Origin: Pinus tabuliformis
Lineage: Eukaryota > Streptophyta > Pinopsida > Pinales > Pinaceae
Direction of reading: 5' to 3'
Length of the DNA stretch: 64,000 nt
Assembly: GCA_031772625.1 (NCBI GenBank)
Contig: CM062820.1
Location: 1,076,571,369 to 1,076,635,368 of the forward strand
Made by a program: the position numbers and the translations under genes. The notes below the pieces were generated by a model. The model saw nothing but the letters and a program-made list of their open reading frames with translations, was not told where the DNA came from and did not search any database. Positions 13,001 to 25,032 of the stretch are shown here, piece after piece (within the stretch, counting starts at the first letter, position 1; every line of letters starts with the position of its first letter).

Positions 13001-13327
13001 ACTACTCCCATTCGATCTGTTTCTAACAACGGTCATAAATTATTGGTTCTTGAAGACGTGGTCAGTATTCTACTATATGGACGACTCCTTTTCCAAGGAG
13101 AAACTTGTGCAACAAGGTCAGTATGGTACAGAAAAATATATCATGAAAATCATTGAAAAACCTTCCTTTAATTCGATCAATAGAAGTTCTTTCTTTTATT
13201 TCTTGTTCTTCACAAACTTCATCTAAGATATTTTTGACTCAACCATGTAGGTTTGTTTGACCATTTTTTGTGAGTTTCAATGTCAGTCAATCGTCATCTT
13301 CTTTCTGTTGCATTAGTGGTCTGGTCG
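10050..13327 (-). pseudogene. decayed gypsy gag-protease with several zinc knuckles (IFG7-like)
   Basis: Remnant of a gag-protease polyprotein. In minus sense: a gag segment near 11545-11769 (GYEKQFKDLL, LLFQCHVVGLLQKVR); then about five CCHC-type knuckles between about 11440 and 10960. The clearest is CALCEDNNHSTQEC near 11272-11232; another reads CDICQIASNHNTKEC; others have lost a Cys to Tyr, Phe or a stop. A protease-end block follows at 10216-10437 with GRPWGRRMK, then SNKKIIIPLDPHEG and PWEED. A 35-bp tandem duplication at 10064-10133 repeats the PWEED-DTRRLY codons. Many frameshifts and stops are present. Reading continues into 33839-34130 once the nested insertion is ignored. Multiple knuckles and the GRPWG block match my memory of conifer IFG7-like gypsy elements; the family name is inference. 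Confidence 0.7.
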
Positions 13328-13332
13328 AGGAA
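13328..13332. repeat. target-site duplication AGGAA (left, element G1)
   Basis: AGGAA abuts the LTR start at 13333 and is matched exactly by AGGAA at 33834-33838 after the other LTR. A 5-bp duplication is the usual size for gypsy and copia integration. Confidence 0.8.
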
Positions 13333-14149
13333 TGTAACGACCCCAAAATTAAAGCATGCAACCAATTAGATCAATTATGTGATTTACAATCAACACATCT
13401 CTATTCAACTAATTAGCATAGAATTTTTTAGAAATAGGAGCAAATGCAATTTACCTGTAGCGATGATATTCCTTACTTGTAATTTCGGAGTTGAACGTTA
13501 TTTGAATCTTGCTAACCACAACAAAGCTTTGGGGATGACTCTCCACCCAATCGTAGGCTCAGCTACACATAATCTTTCTACAACTGGCCACCCATGAGGC
13601 CTCAATCAACGTACTACTGCCAGAGAATTTTTTTTCTCACAACACTTTTCTCCCCAAAGAATGGGGGAAAGAATGATGAATCTCATCTTCCTCTTCATCT
13701 ATTAAATAGACCAAACAATGGAAAGGGGACCGCATGCACACATTCCATGTTTGAACATGCAACTTTTGTTTCTTTATTTTCAGTTTTACTTAATTTAATA
13801 TTTCTCTTAATATAATTCTTTCTTATTTTATTTCCTTTTACTTTTTGATAACTTTACTTATTTTTACTATTTTTATAGTTCTCTTAATTTAACTCTTTCT
13901 TATTTTATTTTATTTTTTGTTAAATTGACTTATTTTTACTATTTTTATAGTTTACTTTTATTTATATTTATTTAGAACTCTAGTATTGTTATTTACTATT
14001 TTATTTATGTATTATTATTATATTTTCTTCATTATTTATTATGTATTTACTATTATTATCTTTTCTTTATTGTTTTATCATTTATTTGCTTATATTTTAA
14101 TATTATATTATATTATTTATTATTTTTATTATTGTTAAGGGACATTACA
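13333..14149 (-). repeat. 3' LTR of element G1
   Basis: 817 bp, bounded on plus by TGTAACGACCCC and GGGACATTACA. The second half is a T/A-rich run of TTTATT and TATTAT words. The copy at 33024-33833 aligns along its whole length, including the stretch AATTATGTGATTTACAATC. Confidence 0.85.
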
Positions 14150-14163
14150 TACTCCCCCTCTTT
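14150..14163 (-). other. polypurine tract of element G1
   Basis: The minus strand reads AAAGAGGGGGAGTA directly before the LTR start TGTAATGTCCC, the standard second-strand priming site. It sets the minus orientation of G1. Confidence 0.75.
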
Positions 14164-16438
14164 AAGGAACTTTGTTTTGAAGTTAAGTTGAATCATTTAA
14201 CATTTTATTTTTTTAGTTATTTATTACTTCATGTTTTCCCTACACCGTCTGCTGAACTAGTATAATCAGTAGGCATCGAAAGTTTCCACAACACCCAGGA
14301 AATCTCAAGGGATATTTGTCATTTTTCCCACTTTCTAAACCAGGCATAAGCCTCATCGGTCTGTATCCTAGCCCAAGGCTGGCCCCAAGGCTCGCATCTG
14401 ACTTAGACCTCAACTGCCCCAAGGCAGTCATCCAGTCCCAGTACTCAATGACTCCGGGCATCTTGCAAGTCTGGCCCACTCCCTCCACACCTACTGAGGC
14501 ACACAACCCCTGACATCAAAGTCCTTACACCCCAACCAGACTTCGACATGCCAATCCAATATCAGACACCTAGCCTACAATATCAAGCACTTGGCCTCCT
14601 CAAGATGGTCTCATAGCCCCTCAAGAGCATTACAAGACAAAGGAACCATTGGCATATGTAGTGTTGATTGATTATGTCCCCAGCCCATATGGTGTTACAT
14701 ATTCTCCCTCGCAAGTATGGGCTCCCATGAGATCATCAAATAAACCGGCCCTCTCGGCCCATTTGTGGAGTTCCTGTCAGTCACCACATCTCAACATGCA
14801 ACCAATGCATTAGTTATAATCATAGTATCATAGAAAATAATCCACATGCCAACTCTTGCATGTCATCATGATAACATAACATCATTGCTAATCACCACAT
14901 TCTCAATAGTAAAGAACTTCATGTTCATGCATGTCACAAAATATGCATGCGATTACCACATAAAATACCCTCATAAGTTATAACATCAACATATGAAAAT
15001 CAAAGACATATCATCACATAATAAATGAACCACATGTCAATATACCTCAATATAACATCATAATCCCTATGCATATCATATTCATCATGAGCATTCAATG
15101 TCATTATCATGATAAATAAATAAATAAGAACCACATATAAATCATTACCCTCTCATCCGAACTATTTGTGTTTACCACATACCATCTCATTATGAAACGT
15201 CATTACTATGAGAATCATCTCAATACTTATCAAATATAGAACATAAATACACTTTAAGCAATATTATCATGAATTGATTTCATTTGCTTATATAAACAAT
15301 GAATACTAACTATGAATTAAGATTATTCAACATCCCTCTAAGATCTATGTAATCTCATGAGTATTGTTATTGTCATGTTTTCATCAAGGTACCAATTACT
15401 TTTCAATAATCATTTCTTGTTCTTTTTATTAGGAAGTTAACTATTTACCTAGAGGGTATAGTCATCATTATTAAATTTCAAGGGGTGACATCCTCAGAGC
15501 AATGTTGACCAATTAAACTTTTGATATGCCCAAATGACTATGAGAATTCAATCACATATATTTGCAATCATACAAATTACATCTATATCATTATATAAAT
15601 GATACTCCCAACTGTAAATGAAACCCAAAATCACACAAATCTACACCCTTGCAAGGTCAAACTCTTACATCAATTCTATTAAAAGATAAAATGTTAGTAA
15701 CTAAGATACAACATAGGCACATGATCACATTATTGCTACCAACCCATAAATAACTAAAGTGAGCATTATTGAAATAATCAACAAATTATATTTTAGATGA
15801 CTTATTGTGGATGAGCATCATGAGAAAACTTGGTACCTCTATAATCAATTGATGATATCAAGTCATAATTGACACAACATCAAAACTCACATAATTTAAT
15901 AAGGGACACCATATTATCAGTTATTCTAAAACTAATGCCAACAAGGTCGAGAGAATTCCCCCTAGGTCAAATGTAACTTTAATCTATTAGTATCCACCAC
16001 CTTAATAGCTATATCAAAAGAAAGCCAACAGTAAATAAAATTGACATCCTAAATTAATAGACAAGTATATATTAGGTAACCAATCAATAATAAAAAAAGT
16101 TAAACATTGTTAATGCTTCAAAATGCTTTTAAAAATAATTTCAATTGCAACTATTTACAATTCAATCTGTTTCTATATAATTTATTTTTCCAATAAAATA
16201 CTCTTCTTTTATCTTTAATATACATTCAAAATTAAATTCTATCAATATTCAAAATATTGTTATTAATTATATTCAAAATGTCACTCAAATTATTATCAAC
16301 TATGAAATTTATAAAATTCATAGGTTCACAATTTTAGATATAATTTGTCAACTAATTAATGTATATAGAATGTTCCAAAAATAACTTATCAAATTTCTCC
16401 TTTATACTTAATTAACCCACTAATAATATAATATGAAA

Positions 16439-16442
<4 letters not shown>
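14164..16442. other. noncoding internal part of element G1
   Basis: No gag or pol is visible. A second LTR-like border, GGTGTTACA followed by TATTCTCCCTCGC near 14690-14710, resembles another minus-strand polypurine/LTR junction and may come from a further degraded element. The remainder is AT-rich. Confidence 0.4.
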
Positions 16443-16484
<42 letters not shown>

Positions 16485-16495
16485 GTCCATCTAGA

Positions 16496-16528
<33 letters not shown>
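16443..16528. repeat. duplicated (AT)n microsatellite with TAAAGTCCATCTAGAGCT
   Basis: An (AT)n run, then TAAAGTCCATCTAGAGCT, then a second (AT)n run, then the same word again at 16529-16546. The second word is the LINE target duplication. The first looks like a local slippage or tandem duplication. Confidence 0.8.
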
Positions 16529-16529
<1 letters not shown>

Positions 16530-16532
<3 letters not shown>

Positions 16533-16546
16533 GTCCATCTAGAGCT
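16530..16546. repeat. target-site duplication of the LINE (3' side)
   Basis: AAAGTCCATCTAGAGCT lies directly before the poly-T run. Its partner at 32103-32119 is AAAGTCCATCTATAGCT, one mismatch in 17. The length is typical of target-primed reverse transcription by L1 elements. Confidence 0.85.
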
Positions 16547-16569
16547 CTTTTTTTTTTTTTTTTTTTTTT

Positions 16570-16824
16570 CAGAGAGAAAAATCTTCATAGATTTATATTG
16601 AGACAATATAAAGAAACATAAGATATGGCAAGGGTCAGACACCTTGCATGCATATGATAACAAATGGATCAAAATTGACAGTCATAGGATCCCCAAAGAG
16701 ATCAGAACTAACATTCAGAAACTGTAGAATAAGGTATCAAAAGCAAGATCAGCTGCTATCATAGTCATATATAACAAAAAGGATCTATATGCAGAACAGG
16801 TAAACAGATAATGAAAGAGAAGGA
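16570..16824 (-). other. LINE 3' untranslated region
   Basis: About 255 bases lie between the ORF2 stop and the poly-A tail. No structure is recognised. Confidence 0.7.
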
Positions 16825-19800
16825 TCATATTCCTGGGATGAAGAAGTCCTGAATGAAATAAGAAAAATCATCATCTGAGACCATCAAAGACCAAGAGCCC
16901 GGCTCCATTGAAAGACCCTTCTTCGACAGAAGGTCAGCTTGATCATTTCTGGAACGAGGAATATGGTGAATTGAGCGGTGTTTCATATTGCTCCAAAAAT
17001 GCATGATTCTGTTTAACCATCCAGACAGATGAGGACAGCTGATGTGGCATGCACCGCTAACATGATCAATCATTGATTTCGAATCACCATAAATTGAAAT
17101 GCTTTGGATGTAAAAAAAAACGCAAAAAGCAAGCAGGCCTGCAAGAGCCCTAGCCTCGGCCATGCTGTTTGAGCCAATCCCTCCATTCCAGGATAGAAAG
17201 TATTGCAGCTTGTCATGCATAATAATGTGGACACCACATCCACAAATGTTATTTTGCTCAGCCCCATCAAAGAAGGCACATGGAGCCACGATGGAAATGT
17301 CATCCGACATATTTTTGCAGTCTTTTTTCCTCTTGACATTTTCCATAGGCATCAAGTCATGAAAGGCCATTATGCGCTGCAGAGTTGACTTAAGGGGCTC
17401 CTTTGACTCTTGGAAGATCTTGGCATTCCTCCATTTCCATAGGCTCCAACAGGTAATAATAAACAGAGATCGCCATGAGTGCTTTTGCTCGCTCCACCAT
17501 TGAAAAGCAACCTGCACTGAAGCAAAAACAGCGTGAGGAAAACCATAAAACAGAGAAAGTTCATACCAGATCTGAAGGGAAGAGTTGCACTGGAAGAACA
17601 TATAGAGGTTAGATTCCTTGGCAGCTTGGCACATAGCGCATCTGCTCGGCCCATGCCAGTTTCTCCTCCTCAAGTTCTCCCATGACAGGTTTCTGTTGTT
17701 AAAGACCAGCCACGAAAAAAGGATCATTTTGAGAGGACACCCCGACTTCCATAAGCACGGAGGATAAAGAGGGCTGGAGCCTGGAGCTTTTGGAGAGATC
17801 ATGTCAGCATAAATGTCTTTTACACGAACATGCATCTTTGCCTTTGGAACGGTCCATATCAGATGGTCATTGGTTCCAGAACGATAGATTCCCAGGCTGC
17901 ACAAAGCTTCTTTAATTGAATTCCACACCGGGAGCAGCAGACCTGGCAGGTGAAGATCGCGACCATCTTTCCATAATGGTATGGGACCATTCCATGATGC
18001 GATCAGTTTATCCCAAGTAAAGCAACCATTTCTGTGAAGGAAAATTAATAGATTTTGAGGAAAAAACATGCCTTCTCGGCCACTCAATATAGGATCGATA
18101 CCGATTAGGATTCGGGAACCAGAAAAGAGATTCCATCTTAAGTTCTCCATAAAGTATTGCTGGACTTTTCTGAGGCTAAGCCAAATGGCTGAACCTTGCC
18201 TGGTTCCAATAGATCCTCTTCTGTACCAAAATTCCAGGTCTTTTCCTTGCATATATTTCTTTCTAATAGAAAGACTCCATAGCCCATCACCAAAAATGCC
18301 TCTCCACAACGATTTGCATAAGAGCGATCTTCCAAAGGATCACATATCAAGCAAGCCCCAACCACCTAGCTTCTTAGGCATAGAGATTTTGTCCAGCTTC
18401 GATAAATGAATTTTGCTTTGATTTGATTTTCCACCCCATAAAAAATTAGCCGAAAGTCTGTTCATTCTGATTATGATGCTTGTTGGAAGGAAGAAGATAT
18501 GAGCCCAATAAACCACTAATTGCGTTAAGACTGCCTGAGTAAGAACAAGTCTGCCTGCTAGAGAGAGTGTCTTAAACTCCCAGCCTGATATCTTTTTATA
18601 GAATATTTCCAATAACCATTGCCAGTCTGCTTTCGAGTAGCCCTTAGCCTTTAGTTGAAATCCCAAGTATTTCAGCCCATCTATGATCGGACTCTGAGCA
18701 ATACCCAGTAACTCAGCAATCCAGGACACCATTGCCATATTTGTATCATTATGAAAAAGGGTTGATTTTCCTTTGTTGATAACTAAACCAGTAGCTTTCT
18801 GGAATCTATCAAGAATTTCCTTGAGGCAGGTCCAGGAAGCTCTGCACAGCATGGCGAAGATGAGAACATCATCAACAAAAAGGTTGTGTGATAAATAGAT
18901 GTCCTTGCATATCCTGACTGGCTTGCATCTCTTTTCATCAACTACTTTGTTGATCTGAAGGCTGAGAGAGTTCATCGCCAGAATAAATAAAAGAGGAGAG
19001 AGAGGGCACCCTTGACGAAGACCTCTTTCTGCTGAGAATAAAGGAGAAGGCATTCCATTTATAATGATTGAATAATGAACATTCTCTACGCAAGACATAA
19101 CCTAGTTGATGGAATGAGATTTTAATCCAATCTTTGTCAGCAAACATCTCAAGAATCCCCAATCCAAACAATCGTAGGCCTTCTGCAAATCTATTTTTAG
19201 AATGGCCGCATCCATCTTTCTAGATATCATTGAAAACAGACTTTCCTGAGTAATGGCAACTGCATCCAATATGTTGCGCCCTTTTAAGAAAGCATGTTGG
19301 TCCTTAGTGATGAAGGAGGCCAGAGTAGATTTCAATCTCTCCGCAATAATTTTGGAGATAATTTTGTACAAGATATTGCATAATGATATTGGTCTGAAAT
19401 CTTGGAAGGAGTCCACCTCTGCCTTTTTAGGAATTAGAGCAATCAGAGTAGAAGAGATGATGTTGTGAATACTTCCTGACATCCGGGATGCCTCCGCCAT
19501 CCGCAACAGGTTGCTTTTGAAGATGTCAAAAAAATGAGAGAAAAACTCTATGGGCCAGCCGTCTGGCCCAGGGCTTTTATCTTTTTTAAAAGCTTTGATG
19601 ACACTTTGAAGTTCCTCTTCAGAGATCGGCTTGAAAAAGCTTTCATTCTTTGCATCATCGAACATTAATGGGGCCAGTTCAATACCCCAGAGGGTATCCT
19701 GAAAACTGTTTGCTTATTTTCTTTTGTATTGGTTTTTAAAATATTTCACAGCTTCGTTTGTGATATCCTGTTGGGAGTAATAGAATCCACCTCTACCATT

Positions 19801-20952
19801 GTTGATTCTCCAAATCGCATTTTTCTCTCGTCTGGCATTTGCAAAGTTATGAAAAAATCTAGTGTTTTGGTCACCGTCCTTTAGCCATATTGCTCTGCTT
19901 TTGAGCCTCCATGAGGCCTCCTCCTGGTCCAGAAGCTTTTGTTTTCTTTTTTCCAGATCTCTTATGAGACATTTGATGCTGAGAGGAAAATTATTTGGGT
20001 CTGTAGCACTTAAAATACTGTCCATCTCTTTTTGAATGTCAAGAAGCGCCTGTATGTCCTTTTTCCTTTTTTGATGTTGGCATTCCCTTGCCACCTTCCT
20101 CAGAGATGCCAGTTTTTCTCTAAAGGTCATGAATGGGAAAAGGTCTGACCTCGATAGATCCTTCCACGAATTAGAAATAATTTCATTGAACGCTGGGTCC
20201 TCTAAGTAGATTTTATTAAATTTAAAGGGGTAACCCAGCCTGAATCCATTCTCCCGCCAGCCGAGGAAGATAGGCCTATGATCAGATGTGAAGGCATTTC
20301 CTATGGATGATATGGGCATACCCATTTTGTCAATGATGCTAGCATGCAGAATGAATCGATTAATCCTCTTAGCAATATATGCTTCTCCCATCCTGCTGTT
20401 ATCCCATGTAGGCATCAATTTTATGGGGACAATGTCGACATAATTTTTATTTAAAAATTCCATCTTAATCCTGTCAGCAAGTGGGTCTTTTTTCCTGCAT
20501 TTGCCCCAACATTCATCAGAGCTTAAAGTCAGATTTAAGTCTCCAGCTATCATCAAAGAATCAAGTTTAAATATTTCCAAGGCAAACAATTTTTCCCAGA
20601 AAGGAGCTCTGTTCTTATAGGGCGCGTAGGTATTCAGAATGTTGATATTTAGACTTTGACCTCTGATAGAAGCCGAAATAAGAATCCCGACAAAACACTT
20701 ATAGGCCTTGGCCTTGATCCACACAGGGTCCCATAGGACTGCGAGCCCCCCTGACTGACCTCAAGCCTCAAATGCAACCATGAACCATGAAGGGAACATT
20801 TTCCTAAAGTAAGCAATAGAGACCTGGCTATCGTGCATGGTTTCCTAGATTAGGATGATTTTTGCATGAGTTGAATAGAAGATGTCCTTTAGCGCTAAAT
20901 ATTTTGGGTTTGCACCTAAACCCCTGATATTCATAGAGACAATAAAAGTCAT
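16825..20952 (-). pseudogene. LINE ORF2: endonuclease, reverse transcriptase, RNase H
   Basis: About 1375 codons in one frame from the ATG at 20950-20952, which overlaps the ORF1 stop (ATGA). Order: APE endonuclease (MNIRGLG near residue 8, GGLAVLWD, AGDLN, SDHRPI); reverse transcriptase (KSPGPDGWP, FRPISLCN, KIDLQKAYD, GLRQGCPLSPLLF, and the catalytic FVDD near residue 693 in place of the usual F/YADD); a Cys/His zf-RVT region (CAMCQ, MFFQC); and a C-terminal RNase H (FFDG, MAEARAL, YGDSKS, and RNDQADLLS with its Asp). It has no frameshift but five in-frame stops: 20845-20847, 20761-20763, 19714-19716, 19102-19104 and 18340-18342. The RNase H domain is typical of plant L1 elements. It is dead as it stands but well preserved. 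Confidence 0.92.
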
Positions 20953-21495
20953 TTGGATGGGTCACCAGCCATAATTGCTCTAAGAGGCTGAAGATCAGTC
21001 ACGTCCTGAATAGGGACATCAATGAGAGATAAATTCCTTACTCCGTGCTCAGAAACAATCATTCTCCCCCTAAAGTGTCGGCTACCTCCATTGTGTTTTT
21101 TCCTGACTGTTATATTCTTTGCGGAGTTTGGACTTATGAATAGAGAGGCAGGGCTATTGGGCTTATGAATTGTCAGAGGCTCCAACTCAAGAGATTTTTT
21201 GCTTAGCAGAAAGTCAATATCGCTGTCATATTTGTTAACAGGGGATGACTCCGGAGAATTGAAAGGAGTGGCTGTAACCAAAGGCTCTTTGCCTTTTGGA
21301 GATGAAGGAAGATTCTTGTCGGGAGTCAGGGAGGAAGAAGAGATAATAATGGGATGGGAGCCGACAACAAAATCCATTAAGTGCATGGGAGGAGGAGAAG
21401 GGACAACCTTTCCATCCAATGGTTCAGGGATAGGAGCACAAACAAACGATGGGGATCTGTTAGCATCGGGACAAACAGTATTTGATTGGGAGGAT
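20949..21495 (-). pseudogene. LINE ORF1, 3' part
   Basis: C-terminal part of ORF1, a low-complexity Ser/Pro-rich tail ending GDPSK with its TGA overlapping the ORF2 ATG. Upstream it meets element A at 21496. The frame joins that of the 5' part at 29387 onward once the element and one AGGAT copy are ignored, so the insertion split a single gene. Confidence 0.8.
21491..21495. repeat. target-site duplication AGGAT (left, element A)
   Basis: AGGAT is immediately left of the LTR start TGTTGTGG and is repeated at 29387-29391 directly after the right LTR. Confidence 0.9.
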
Positions 21496-22558
21496 TGTTG
21501 TGGGGAAAAATGCCTATGCAGGACGATCCTATCCACCTAAGGTGTGACAGTGCCTTAGCAACAAACAAGTACAACTATACTGGTTTCTTCCTTTATGAAA
21601 TGTGCAAGAAGAGAGATCAATAGACTTACCGGTGTCTTCCGTTTGTCCCTCGATCCGGTCTCTCTTCTCTTTGGGTGTTCACAGCTACTTGCCTTCTTGC
21701 TTATCCAACTACAACTTCCTACAAGATCACAAGAGAACAGCTACTTGTGACAAGAGAAGAACACTACACAAAGACAGCTATTCACATTCATAACTAGTTT
21801 AGGATTAGAAATAAACCAAATACACTAATACATTCATACATCAAAATACATCAGCATATAGGAGAAACCAAGATAGCTTTATTGATGAATAACAAGGTTC
21901 AGGAAGAGATACAACCCAGAGGGCTCCAATCCAGCATCTCCTTCCCAGCAAATGGAATTCCTATCTTCAACCCCTTCAAAGCATTAAGAACCCAATGATT
22001 CCAGTCTCAAACCAACAGCAATTCTTTGCAATAACAAAATTCCAGCCTCTAGATCTCATGGAGGAGAGATCCATATATAGATGTTTGGAGAGAGGATGAG
22101 TCAGCTTGAGATCTAACTAGTGTCCTCTCCCTCTGTCAGTTCTTGAGTCCACTTGGAGGTTCTTTCTTCCACTTGGAGATTTGGAACCTCTTACTCATCA
22201 CCAGTCAAATTCCCTGAGGCAAGTGTCATTTTGGAAGCTTCCTGGGTTTTGACACCTTGAGAAATGAGCCTGCCACTTGTCCACTCTTGTTCAGCGCAGG
22301 TAGCCTTTGTTCCAGTTGACATTCAACGCAGGTAGCCAGTGTTGGCTTTGACATTCAGTGCAAACAGCTAGTGTAGCCACTGAAATGATCCTGAATTGAC
22401 TTGTTTTGAGCAGTTTTTGGTGGAGAACTTCTGTGAATTGCTGTGGTTTGTTAGCCTTGTTCCTCTAGGGGTAGGAACAACATGTTTAGGGACTTTGGAT
22501 CCCTTAGATTATGGACATTTCATGCTCAATGCTGTTAGGCACAAAAATGTCTATAACA
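21496..22558 (-). repeat. 3' LTR of element A
   Basis: 1063 bp, starting TGTTGTGGGG and ending TCTATAACA on plus. A TATA-like box (minus CTATATATGG) lies at 22071-22080. Upstream of it in element sense (22290-22380) are CAGCGCAG/CAACGCAGGTAGCC repeats related to the GC-rich hairpins of element B. Confidence 0.92.
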
Positions 22559-22572
22559 GTTGCCCCCTAAAG
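22559..22572 (-). other. polypurine tract of element A
   Basis: The minus strand reads CTTTAGGGGGCAAC directly before the LTR. Element B has the near-identical CTTTAGGGGGCATC. Confidence 0.85.
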
Positions 22573-25032
22573 TATGAGGCTGTTTATCGGGCGAAATGCT
22601 TTATCAGGGGGATCCGAAGTTCATCCAATGCTGGGAGGAGACCTGTAATACAATACAATACAATACATTATTTTTCATACTGCTTTCATGATCTAGCTGA
22701 GGCGGGCATTCCCATGCTCAGCTTTATAAATTCATTTTTCTGTACATAGAACAGACAATCGTCTGGTGGTAGACTGATAATTCTGATGAAATTATCATCC
22801 TTTGAGTAGGATGATTATCTGCTGCAATGATGTACATGTCAATGTCTTTATCTTTCCTGAATATATATCGCAGCCTGGATGGATGAAACTAGATCCGGGG
22901 TCTTCAAACTCGTTCGATCTTCACTCTAAGTACAAGTCGATCCATGTGAGAAATGTTCTGAAGTCGAACATGGAAAGACATCGCTTGATTACCAGTCAAT
23001 GATGTAAACCATTAACAAGCGCGAGAGGAATCACCGATAATGATAATGACCCTCAAGGTACTGCAGTACAATTCACGTGGTGTGAATAAAGGACTTGGCA
23101 TCGAACACCACGCAAAATCTTTCGGTCGAAGGTCATTGATGTATACCTGTCGCCGGAAGTGAGAAACTTGCCATTGTGGCATGCAAGCTTCAAAGTACTG
23201 AAGGTGTTGTTCCTAGATCAACTTCTTGGATAATGAGCTGATGTCGACAAGAAGCGATCCATCAAAGGAGGGCCTTAATGAATCCCACATCAGTGACACA
23301 GAACAGAGCTAATGATGTTAATGGAGGTGAAAACGATCTGTGACATATGATTCAGGGTGGCGGTCATGAATGGATGAAGGATAATGTATGGCAGTGGATA
23401 GGACACGGTTGAATTTTTCTAAACGACTTCTCTTGAACATATGGCGACACTGATACGATGGATTGGTAGCATTACCCCAAATATGGATGGTATGGTGAGA
23501 CCATGGATGTGACCGGTGAATGAAACAACCCAACCCGAATGTGGTACGGAGGAAAAGTGTCATGTTCAGGAGCGACTTGCTACCATCAAAGTTTTCTTTA
23601 GTTTCTCCCAATTTTTCCCCAGTCATTGCTGACCAGTACCTCTTTATTTTTGTCAAGCTTGAGGACGATAACATATGCTTGTTCTATAACCTGCCCTTCG
23701 GGCAAGCCCATCGCTATGTTTTAACGAGCCTAGCGATAGTGAAACTCGTTCTCGTCTAAAGACAAGTTTGTCGCTATTTAATAATTTTAACGAGTCTAAC
23801 GACAAGGATAACTCGGTCCTTTTCATTTTTAGAGAGTCTGAAAAGATACATAAAGTCAACTCCAAAATTCCTTTTTCGTCATCTAATCCCTTAAGTCCGA
23901 AAAAGTATAAAACAATACAGAAGGGATGAGTTTTCGATAGTTTTAACGAGCCGAACAAAACAAGCGCTCGATCTTTTTGTGCAATAATCCCTTAGGTCCA
24001 AAAAGATTAAAATCTAGAGGAGGGATAGCTCTTCCGGTCGCTTTAACGAGCTGGAAGGCCAAAACTCGGCAATCTTTTCATATTTTACGAGTCAGTTGAA
24101 AAGAGCTTAAAGAAGACTCGTCTTTTGAGGAACGAGTGATAAACAGGGATAGTAGCTGATTCCAGGTACAGGTTGGAATTTTCCAATCACGGCAGTGTCA
24201 CAAGGATGGCTAGGTGAAATCACTCTTCGCAGTTGTTCCTCAAAATGGGTAAACAAACATATGGAGGTGAACGATCGGCCAATGGAAAAGTGGAGGTGAC
24301 GGTGCAAACACGACCAAGGATTTAATGGCTGATGATATTACATTCACAGTGGTTATTTACCGGGATAGTTCATTTTTTAACGAGCTTAAACGCGGGTGGA
24401 AACATTTGCTCGATCTAACGTTTATTTTTTAACGAGCATGAATTACGTGCTAAAACTGCTCAGATCTTGCGTTCATTTTTTAATGAGCATGAACTTTGTG
24501 CTAAAACTGCTCGATTACCCAGTCATAAGATAAGAGTGTCTCATCAAGATTCTATTTTTTATGGAGCTTCATCTCACTAAGCTTTGCTCCGCATCCTTTC
24601 TTTATGCAAGTTAGGAAACGGCTAACCCAAAAAACAGTTAAATAGCCGCTCTTTGCTTGCACTCCAAAAGGTTTGCATGCCCCCAGGTATAAAGTACGAT
24701 TTCAAGGTTACCTCTACTTCTCTTCCTTCAAAACAATTGTTTTAAAGAGAGAGGCTTACCTCTTTCAGGTTACCCAAAGATTGTCTCGTTAATCTTTCAA
24801 ACAAAACACTTCCTCAGCAATGTCTACCGAAATAAACAAAGGTGAGTGACGATTTTCGTCAACTTACATAACTTTGACAAAATAATCTTATTCTAGAACA
24901 ACCCCTCTTCCTCTACGAACGGGGTACAGACTAGTCATATTCTCCCGCGGAAACCTACCCTATACCCAAAGTTTTCCCTGCCGAAGCAGACCAGGACGCA
25001 TGCCCCCTGGGTTCCAGTCATATCCTCCCGGA
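22573..25032 (-). other. noncoding 3' region of element A, with hairpin array
   Basis: 2.5 kb between the ORF stop and the polypurine tract. The part near the LTR (22960-23300) is conserved with element B: GATTACCAGTCAATGATG, GACCCTCAAGGTACT and TCGATCC/TCGAAGG blocks. The part from about 23690 to 24600 is a series of short hairpins preceded on plus by T-rich TTTTAACGAG: CGAGT/ACTCG at 23791-23815, CGAGTC/GACTCG at 24088-24120, CGAGC/GCTCG at 24381-24412, GAGCA/TGCTC at 24434-24461 and 24485-24512, GGAGC/GCTCC at 24563-24600. No credible coding is seen. Confidence 0.75.

Noticed and set aside
13333-14149. Treating the two G1 LTRs as independent solo LTRs
   Set aside because: The exact AGGAA flanks, the polypurine tract at the inner side of the left LTR, and the frame that rejoins across the span favour one element.
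16548-16569. Poly-T run as a terminator
   Set aside because: It is the poly-A tail of the minus-strand LINE, directly beside its target duplication.
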